DNA from: Megamonas sp. UBA1792
GTDB taxonomy: Bacteria > Bacillota_C > Negativicutes > Selenomonadales > Selenomonadaceae
Reading direction: 5' to 3'
Length of the DNA stretch: 21,957 bases
Assembly (NCBI GenBank): GCA_002315155.1
Contig: DCFY01000058.1
Location: forward strand, 1-21,957
Part shown: positions 17,107-21,957 of the stretch, one piece after another
Numbering within the stretch: the first letter of the stretch is position 1
Layout of the letters: every line of letters starts with the position of its first letter
Program-made: the position numbers and the translations under genes
The notes under the pieces: model-generated
The model's input: the letters and a program-made list of their open reading frames with translations, nothing else
Told to the model about the DNA's origin: nothing
The model's database searches: none

Positions 17107-18011
17107 GCCAGACCCCTCTTTTCTTCAACATTTACACCCGCCGCAATTGCCTGATCAACAACACGCTGTGCACGAACAACAATTGGTCCGTCAATCATTT
17201 TGCCATCAACAGCAAGCACGCCTTTGTGGTTCTTTTGGGCGTCATCATACGCATCCAGTACTTTCAGCGCTTTCGCTATTTGCTTATCCGTCGGCGTATA
17301 CAATCGATGGACTTCAGTGATCTGTTTCGGATGAATAACTGATTTTCCGTCAAAGCCCATATCACGACTATTAGATACTTCGTGTTCAAAGCCTTCCATA
17401 TCTTTTACATCGGAGAACACCGTATCCATACACTGTATTTCTGCATCACGCGCTGCCATAAGAATCTGTGAGCGAACGTAGTAGAGTTCAATACCCGTTT
17501 TTGTCCGCTGTGTTTTAAGATTGGCAATAAAATCTTCTGCTCCAAGTGCAATTGCAACCATACGTGGATGCTTACAAATTTCACGTACGTTATAAAGCCC
17601 TTTAACACTTTCGATCGCACTAATAATATTAATGGTGCCTTCCGGCCAGCCATTTTCTTTTTCAACTCGTTCGATTTCCTTTGCAACGAGCTCAACTTCT
17701 GAAACATCTTCTACTTTCGGCAGGCGAATAAGATCCGGTTTTGATGGCAGGATGACCTTAAGATCGTCCATACCAAACGGTGTTTGTGTCGGATGATTAA
17801 TCCGTACAACCGTTTCCGAATGAAATTTAATTGATTTTAAAGCCTGAGCTACAAGAATACGCGCCGTATCCTTTTCGGTGACAGCAATCGAGTCTTCTAT
17901 ATCAAACATAAGACTGTCCGCACCATAAATATCCGCAGAATTTATCATCTTGGGACTGTTTCCCGGAACGAACATCATCGTCCGACGAAGTTTGGTCTTT
18001 GGATCTGTCAT
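17103..18011 (-). CDS. citE: Citrate lyase beta subunit (CitE)
   Basis: HpcH/HpaI-aldolase-fold lyase that cleaves the citryl thioester to oxaloacetate and an acetyl thioester. The 302-aa protein opens LRRTMMFVPGNSPKM, as in CitE, followed by DSLMFDIEDSI. The metal ligands expected in this family are Glu134 (ISAIES) and Asp160 (ALGAEDF); Arg70 (VVRIN) contributes to the substrate site. The end, GKMIDGPIVVRAQRV, is also typical of the family. It overlaps citD and citF by four bases (ATGA) on each side, so the three subunits are translationally coupled. Stand-alone CitE homologues act on malyl-CoA or citramalyl-CoA; being locked between citD and citF argues for the lyase complex. Confidence 0.94.
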   Translation of the reverse strand: MTDPKTKLRRTMMFVPGNSPKMINSADIYGADSLMFDIEDSIAVTEKDTARILVAQALKSIKFHSETVVRINHPTQTPFGMDDLKVILPSKPDLIRLPKVEDVSEVELVAKEIERVEKENGWPEGTINIISAIESVKGLYNVREICKHPRMVAIALGAEDFIANLKTQRTKTGIELYYVRSQILMAARDAEIQCMDTVFSDVKDMEGFEHEVSNSRDMGFDGKSVIHPKQITEVHRLYTPTDKQIAKALKVLDAYDDAQKNHKGVLAVDGKMIDGPIVVRAQRVVDQAIAAGVNVEEKRGLA

Positions 18012-18298
18012 GCTTTCATCCCCCTTTCAAGTGCACCTAAAACTCTAGCTTTAATGGTATAATCCCAGGCGCTTTTATCAGCAGCTTCAATATTTACATC
18101 GCTGAACCCGGCTGACCGGACTGTCTCCATAATTAATTTTTCCATATGCTTTCCATATTGGCGTTGTACCGGTGATACCAGCTTCACCGTTATACCCTGT
18201 CCCGCCGCAACCGGCTTGACCGTAATCAACACATCGTTTTTTTCTTCAAATCCAGCCGTTGCTGACCGGGCAAGAATTTTATTTGCCTGCTTTTCCAT
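18008..18298 (-). CDS. citD: Citrate lyase gamma subunit (acyl carrier protein) lacking the canonical serine
   Basis: Small CitD-family protein (96 aa), normally the carrier of a phosphoribosyl-dephospho-CoA arm for the lyase. Membership is supported by AGFEEKNDVLITVKP near the N-terminus, QYGKHMEKLI in the middle, and the C-terminal DKSAWDYTIKARVLGALERG, which matches DKGALDCxLxARVxAAL of the family. In characterised CitD the arm is on Ser14 within AGTLESSD; here the ungapped alignment gives AGFEEKND, so Lys20 stands at the serine position and Asn21 after it. I re-read the codons (AAA at 18241-18239, AAC at 18238-18236). Ser12 lies nearby but is outside the motif. The start ATG has a strong AGGAGG. 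It overlaps citE by four bases. It may be a subfamily with a different attachment site or a non-modified structural subunit. Confidence 0.88.
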   Translation of the reverse strand: MEKQANKILARSATAGFEEKNDVLITVKPVAAGQGITVKLVSPVQRQYGKHMEKLIMETVRSAGFSDVNIEAADKSAWDYTIKARVLGALERGMKA

Positions 18299-18492
18299 TC
18301 TACGTCCTCCTTTAGTAAACTGAACTATCTTTATTTATTATAACGTTTTCTGAATTATAAAAATAATAAGGATTACAAATCACAGGCAATAAAAAAAACC
18401 TATACTCTATAGTTATCGGATCATAATCTGCATATTTATCTGAATTTTTCCATTATCTATTTATTGAATCATCAACAATCATTTTTTTAAAT
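18299..18492. promoter_or_regulatory. AT-rich divergent control region between citD and the carrier gene
   Basis: Holds a dyad CTATA-CTC-TATAG at 18400-18412 and a TATAAT-like -10 for citD at about 18337-18342, but the latter has no good -35. The sequence AGAAAACGTTATAA on the minus strand near that -10 resembles a CcpA cre site with two mismatches. The dyad is a candidate LysR operator. All of this is tentative. Confidence 0.3.
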
Positions 18493-18521
18493 TTTACATA
18501 ACCTCTGTTTTTTACTATTAT
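18493..18521 (+). promoter_or_regulatory. Promoter of the DASS carrier gene
   Basis: Plus strand: -35 TTTACA (18493-18498), 17-base spacer, -10 TATTAT (18516-18521), 69 bases before the ATG at 18591. Confidence 0.5.
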
Positions 18522-18590
18522 TAGATTAACAAAATTTATACATAGAATTTTCTTAAATTTTTGAAATTCTATAGTTTAGGAGTGTTGTAT

Positions 18591-20009
18591 ATGAAGACCG
18601 CCTCTCCACAAAGTAAGCTGTTTGGTGCAATACTGACGATCGGCATCGTCATTGTTCTCTGGCTTATTCCTGTACCAGAAGGTCTAAAACCCGAAGCCTG
18701 GCACTTATTTGCTATCTTTCTTGGCACTGTAGTTGGTTTTATTTTGCAGCCGATTGAGCTCGGCACAATTGCCCTAATTGCCCTGGTTCTTTGTGCCCTG
18801 ACCGGAACGATGAAATTCTCACAGGTATTAACCGCCTTCAGTGGTGGAACCGTCTGGCTCATCGTATCTGCCTTTATTTTAGCAAGAGCCTTTATTATTA
18901 CCGGACTCGGCCGCCGTATCGCTTACATTACCATGCGGGCATTTGGCGACAGCAGCCTGAAGCTGGTCTACTCGCTGGCTCTCAGCGACGTGATCATAGG
19001 ACCAGCTATTCCTTCCAATTCGGCCCGCGCTGGTGGACTGGTCTTTCCAATCGTCCAAAGTTTGGCTCAAGCATTCGGTTCCCATCCTGGCGAATCTTCC
19101 CGTAAACTCGGTGCCTATCTTATGGCCTGCGTTTTTCACCTTGATCTTGTCGTCTCAGCCCTTTTTTTAACAGCTATGGTCGGAAACCCGATTGCCGTTG
19201 CCATGGCAAAAAAAGTACTGGACATTGATATCACATGGATTCAATGGTTTGTTGCTGCATCAGTTCCAGGAATCGTTGCCATCCTGACAATTCCTTATGT
19301 ACTATATAAACTATATCCACCTGAAATCAAGAACACTCCGGAGGCTAAAGTTCTTGCTAATAAAGCTCTGGAAGAAATGGGGCCTGTATCGCGCAACGAA
19401 AAATTTCTGCTTGTAGTCTTCATAATGCTGCTGGGCCTTTGGGCAACAACAACAATAACGAAACTTGATACAACGCTTATTGCTTTCATGGGACTCAGTA
19501 TCCTTTTAGTAACCCGGGTTTTAACCTGGAAAGATGTCATCAGTGAACAAAAAGCCTGGGATACCTTGATTTGGGTTGGTGGTGTCATTGTTATGTCGGA
19601 CTATTTAAACAAAACCGGCTTTATTCCCTGGTTTGCTAAAATTCTGGAAAACCAGATGGTCGGCGTTGGTATGATAACCGCTGTCATTCTTTCCTTTGTT
19701 ATTTACCTCTACAGCCACTATTTCTTTGCCAGTATGTCTGCTCACGTAACTGCCATGTACGCAGCCCTGATTACGCTGGGCGTTGCTGCTGGTGCCCCAC
19801 CATTTATCTCGGCTTTCGTCGTTGCCATTGCTGCCAACATTTGCGGTTGCTTAACACATTTTGGCACGGGCCCGGCACCGGTATACTTTGGTGCCGGCTA
19901 CATTGACCAAAAAACCTGGTGGACCATCGGTTTCGGCGTATCTCTCATGCACATTGTGATTTGGCTGGGTATCGGTGGTGTCTGGTGGAAGGTTTTAGGC
20001 TACTGGTAA
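18591..20009 (+). CDS. DASS-family anion carrier (citrate/dicarboxylate, CitT-like)
   Basis: Inner-membrane carrier of the divalent anion:Na+ symporter (DASS) family, which includes E. coli CitT and TtdT and plant 2-oxoglutarate/malate translocators. I start at the ATG at 18591 with AGGAG 8 bases upstream; an upstream TTG at 18561 has no ribosome site. The 472-aa protein has about a dozen hydrophobic segments. The substrate motif IPSNSARAGG is at 140-149 (SNS at 142-144 where CitT has SNT), and the second-half signature HFGTGPAPVYFGAGY starts at 423. It is divergent from citDEF, so it most likely imports the lyase substrate, perhaps in exchange for succinate as CitT does. Exchange versus Na+ symport cannot be told from sequence. 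Confidence 0.92.
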   Translation: MKTASPQSKLFGAILTIGIVIVLWLIPVPEGLKPEAWHLFAIFLGTVVGFILQPIELGTIALIALVLCALTGTMKFSQVLTAFSGGTVWLIVSAFILARAFIITGLGRRIAYITMRAFGDSSLKLVYSLALSDVIIGPAIPSNSARAGGLVFPIVQSLAQAFGSHPGESSRKLGAYLMACVFHLDLVVSALFLTAMVGNPIAVAMAKKVLDIDITWIQWFVAASVPGIVAILTIPYVLYKLYPPEIKNTPEAKVLANKALEEMGPVSRNEKFLLVVFIMLLGLWATTTITKLDTTLIAFMGLSILLVTRVLTWKDVISEQKAWDTLIWVGGVIVMSDYLNKTGFIPWFAKILENQMVGVGMITAVILSFVIYLYSHYFFASMSAHVTAMYAALITLGVAAGAPPFISAFVVAIAANICGCLTHFGTGPAPVYFGAGYIDQKTWWTIGFGVSLMHIVIWLGIGGVWWKVLGYW

Positions 20010-20047
20010 TCCCTTCCTTAAATTTATATAAGATTTGTCGACGTATT

Positions 20048-20096
20048 AAAAAAATGCTTATCCCGCTACGTAATGTAGCAGGATAAGCATTTTTTA
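20048..20096. terminator. Strong bidirectional terminator after the carrier gene
   Basis: Arm AAAAAATGCTTATCC (ending 20063) pairs with GGATAAGCATTTTTT (20081-20095), and GCTAC pairs with GTAGC inside, around a 5-base loop; one C-A mismatch separates the two stem parts. A tracts before and T tracts after allow action in both directions. Confidence 0.93.
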
Positions 20097-20131
20097 GTAA
20101 GCTGCTTTATTTGGACAAGTAACACTTATGA

Positions 20132-20160
20132 TTGACATTTTTCTGTTTACACGATAAACT
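20132..20160 (+). promoter_or_regulatory. Promoter of the MFS exporter gene
   Basis: Plus strand: perfect -35 TTGACA (20132-20137), 17-base spacer, -10 TAAACT (20155-20160). The expected transcript start is just before the palindrome at 20178-20191, so a repressor bound there would block the polymerase. Confidence 0.65.
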
Positions 20161-20177
20161 AAGTACTATTCGCTATA

Positions 20178-20191
20178 GTTAACTAGTTAAC
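20178..20191. promoter_or_regulatory. Operator 1: perfect 14-bp palindrome, probable MarR site
   Basis: GTTAACTAGTTAAC is a perfect palindrome just downstream of the exporter promoter. Size and AT-rich form fit MarR-family operators, and a MarR gene lies at the end of the same gene pair. Confidence 0.65.
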
Positions 20192-20220
20192 CAATACGCA
20201 CATAATGGATTTTATTATTT

Positions 20221-20234
20221 TTGGTGAACACCAA
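20221..20234. repeat. Dyad TTGGTG-AA-CACCAA between the two operators
   Basis: Six-base perfect arms around a 2-base centre, in the leader between the two GTTAAC-type sites. It could be another protein site or a weak RNA hairpin; no protein can be assigned. Confidence 0.35.
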
Positions 20235-20236
20235 TA

Positions 20237-20250
20237 GTATACTAGTTAAC
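20237..20250. promoter_or_regulatory. Operator 2: near copy of the palindrome
   Basis: GTATACTAGTTAAC matches the perfect palindrome at 20178 in 12 of 14 bases, with an identical right half. The two centres are 59 bases apart. It lies 34 bases before the exporter start codon. Confidence 0.5.
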
Positions 20251-20283
20251 AATTATTATTTACAATTTGAAAGGACACAATTC

Positions 20284-21474
20284 ATGCAAAAAACAAACTT
20301 ATGGACAAAAAACTTTATCTCTCTTATCGGTGCAAACGGTCTGCTGTTTGCCAGCTTTCATTTTCTTTTGCCGACTCTGCCAATCTACGCTGCTTCTACC
20401 GGTGCAAGTGGTGGTGAAATCGGTCTTATAACAGGAATCTTTGGATTTTCTGCTATTTTTATTCGGCTTTTTACCGATACAGGTGTTCGTTCGATCGGCA
20501 AAAAGAAATGCCTTTATATCGGTCTGCTCATTTCTTTTCTTTGCACACTCAGCTATGCATTTTTCAATTCTGTCAACGAACTTATCATTGCACGGATTTT
20601 TCACGGCTTTGGCTTTGGTCTGAGCACAACCTTTGCAGCTACACTTGCAGCAGATGTCATACCATCTGCCCGCCGCGGCGAAGGCATTGGTTACTTCGGT
20701 TTGGGCAGTACCGTTGCTATGGCATTAGCTCCGGCATTTGGCGTCATACTGCTTTCCGACTTTGGTTCTTATCCATTATTTATTTTTTCTGCCGCAATGA
20801 CAGGATTTGCTCTTCTGAGTGCCCGCGTTTGCCAGATAAAAGAAACTGTATCGGAAATTCCGACTTCAGCTATTCATTCATCATTAAAGAACAAATTTTT
20901 CGAGCACGGTACAGGTGTACCTGCTATACTCACGATACTTTTTGGTATTGCTTATGGCAGTGTAAACACTTTTATTATCATGATGGCAAATGAAGCAGGT
21001 ATCAGCAATGCCGGCCTTTTCTTTATCATTGGAACAATTTTTGTTTTCGTCTCACGTCCATTTGGTGGCAGAATCTTTGACAAAAAAGGCCCTTTATGGG
21101 TTATTTTACCAGGTGGTATTTTCTTTATTATTGCTCTTTTTATTTTGGTCAATGCGCGTTCACTTAATGTTCTTCTTATTTCTTCTGTCTTTTATGGTAT
21201 TGGCGGAGGCCTTCTCCTTCCGGCACTCATGACCTGGATGCTGAATATGGTCCGTTCTGATCGTCGCAGCGGAGCCAGTGCGACCTTCTATAACATGCTG
21301 GATATTGGCACAAGCGGTGGCATTATTTTCCTTGGTAGCATTGCTGGCACTGTCGGTTATATCAATATGTATAACTATGTCATCGGTGCTATGGTCTTAT
21401 TTCTTGTTTTCTTTTTTATTCAGCTTTTCTTTAAGCCGAATAAAGAGCTGGCCCCTGAGCAAAATGAAAACTAA
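20284..21474 (+). CDS. MFS transporter, drug/metabolite exporter type
   Basis: Major facilitator protein of 396 aa with about twelve hydrophobic segments, probably a proton-driven exporter of the DHA1 group. The loop between segments 2 and 3 carries a motif-A-like stretch (RLFTDTGVRSIGKKK, about 61-75, Asp65). RIFHGFGFGLSTTFAA (about 103-118) corresponds to segment 4 with motif B, and RPFGGRIFDKKGP is the symmetric loop in the second half. I start at the ATG at 20284 with AAAGGAC upstream; the longer TTG frame from 20221 would run through operator 2. The MarR gene follows after 60 bases. Together with the operator pair this is a typical self-regulated efflux unit; the substrate is not known. 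Confidence 0.9.
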   Translation: MQKTNLWTKNFISLIGANGLLFASFHFLLPTLPIYAASTGASGGEIGLITGIFGFSAIFIRLFTDTGVRSIGKKKCLYIGLLISFLCTLSYAFFNSVNELIIARIFHGFGFGLSTTFAATLAADVIPSARRGEGIGYFGLGSTVAMALAPAFGVILLSDFGSYPLFIFSAAMTGFALLSARVCQIKETVSEIPTSAIHSSLKNKFFEHGTGVPAILTILFGIAYGSVNTFIIMMANEAGISNAGLFFIIGTIFVFVSRPFGGRIFDKKGPLWVILPGGIFFIIALFILVNARSLNVLLISSVFYGIGGGLLLPALMTWMLNMVRSDRRSGASATFYNMLDIGTSGGIIFLGSIAGTVGYINMYNYVIGAMVLFLVFFFIQLFFKPNKELAPEQNEN

Positions 21475-21487
21475 CACAGGAACCCCC

Positions 21488-21516
21488 TTGCTATCTTTTT
21501 GATTTTCTGCTATAAA
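21488..21516 (+). promoter_or_regulatory. Possible internal promoter for marR
   Basis: TTGCTA (21488-21493), 17-base spacer, TATAAA (21511-21516) in the 60-base gap before the MarR start. It would leave a leader of under 20 bases, so it is only a candidate. Confidence 0.3.
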
Positions 21517-21534
21517 ATAGATAGTAGAAAGGGC

Positions 21535-21957
21535 GTGACAACCATTTATTCGACAAATAAAAAACAAGCGGGGCTCGATTCAGCAGATCAGGTAATGCAT
21601 CAGATCTATCAAACGACCCGTGCCTTATCAAAAACGCTAAACAGCGAAATAAGCAATCACGGTCTTTATAGTTCCGAGTGGTCTATTGTGAAACTAATTC
21701 ACGAACAAGGCAGTATGGCACAGATTGCTCTGGCAAACTATCTAAACATCGAGCCCGCCGCAATTTCAAAGGCACTTGCCAAGCTCGAAAAAAAAGGCAT
21801 TGTCGCTCGATGTTTTGGCAAAGATAAACGCGAGAAATATATTTACCTGACACCAACAGTCAATGAACAATACGATACCTTAAATGCGGTTGTTACCACC
21901 CATCGATCGAAAGCCTTGAACGGACTGACAGAAAAGGACCGTCAGCAGCTTATCACT
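21535..21957 (+). CDS. MarR-family regulator (C-terminus cut by window edge)
   Basis: Winged-helix repressor of the MarR family, open for 141 codons to the right edge with no stop. Visible parts: dimerisation helix around HQIYQTTRALSKTLN (22-36), then GLYSSEWSIVKLI, the recognition segment MAQIALANYLNIEPAAISKALAKLEKKG (61-88) and the wing RCFGKDKREKYIYLTP (92-107). I start at GTG 21535, with GAAAGGG closely upstream. The next in-frame ATG at 21595 would remove most of the residues before helix 1 and has a poor ribosome site. The short GTG spacing leaves the exact start uncertain. It is the likely ligand-responsive repressor of the upstream MFS gene and of itself, through the GTTAAC-type operators. 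Confidence 0.88.
   Translation, partial: MTTIYSTNKKQAGLDSADQVMHQIYQTTRALSKTLNSEISNHGLYSSEWSIVKLIHEQGSMAQIALANYLNIEPAAISKALAKLEKKGIVARCFGKDKREKYIYLTPTVNEQYDTLNAVVTTHRSKALNGLTEKDRQQLIT

Noticed and set aside
17103..18011. CitE as a stand-alone malyl-CoA or citramalyl-CoA lyase.
   Set aside because: Four-base overlaps with citD and citF on both sides make it a subunit of the lyase complex, although its exact substrate remains open.

Overview
The window looks like chromosome of an anaerobic, fermentative member of the Bacillota. GC is roughly 40-45% by eye, coding is dense with short intergenic gaps, and ribosome sites of the AGGAGG type precede most genes. The gene content (a SUF system ordered CBDS, glycyl-radical-type activases, a citDEF set, PTS enzymes and a DASS anion carrier) would fit the class Negativicutes. 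That placement is an inference; no rRNA or marker gene here proves it. I saw no tRNA, rRNA, CRISPR array, insertion sequence or phage gene.

Layout. (1) 1-3594, minus strand: sufC-sufB-sufD-sufS for Fe-S cluster assembly. It has a clear sigma70-type promoter, and sufS runs off the left edge. (2) 3877-8597, minus strand: a closely packed run of a glycyl-radical-enzyme activase, a DeoR-family regulator, an LTA-synthase-like phosphoglycerol transferase and a PflX-like radical SAM protein. It is framed by a promoter at 8635-8663 and a terminator at 3765-3809. (3) 8754-9782, minus strand: an exported protein with nine TPRs, divergent from (4) 9978-11828, plus strand: a PAS-GGDEF-GAF-PAS diguanylate cyclase. 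Both have well-formed promoters in the shared gap. (5) 11903-14307, minus strand: PTS EIIB and EIIA of the lactose/cellobiose type and a 6-phospho-beta-glucosidase, with no EIIC in the window. (6) 14478-18298, minus strand: a LysR regulator and citD-citE-citF (citrate lyase subunits), divergent from a DASS citrate/dicarboxylate carrier (18591-20009, plus). (7) 20284-21957, plus strand: an MFS exporter and a MarR regulator, which is cut by the right edge. A perfect 14-bp palindrome and a near copy lie in front of the exporter.

How the genes work together: the best-supported physiology is anaerobic use of imported carboxylates. The DASS carrier would bring in citrate or a related acid, and the CitDEF complex would split it to acetate and oxaloacetate (or pyruvate, if the substrate is citramalate). 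Phospho-beta-glucosides are handled by the PTS and GH1 genes, and Fe-S clusters for the radical SAM enzymes come from SUF.

The most unusual observation is in citD. The protein is clearly the citrate lyase acyl-carrier subunit, but the serine that carries the phosphoribosyl-dephospho-CoA arm in characterised CitD proteins aligns with lysine. The genes that make or attach that arm (citX, citG) and the ligase citC are also absent from the cluster. Other points worth a second look are a cysteine-rich C-terminal tail on SufC, a glycyl-radical activase with a depleted ferredoxin insert and no partner enzyme nearby, and the MarR-like operator pair.
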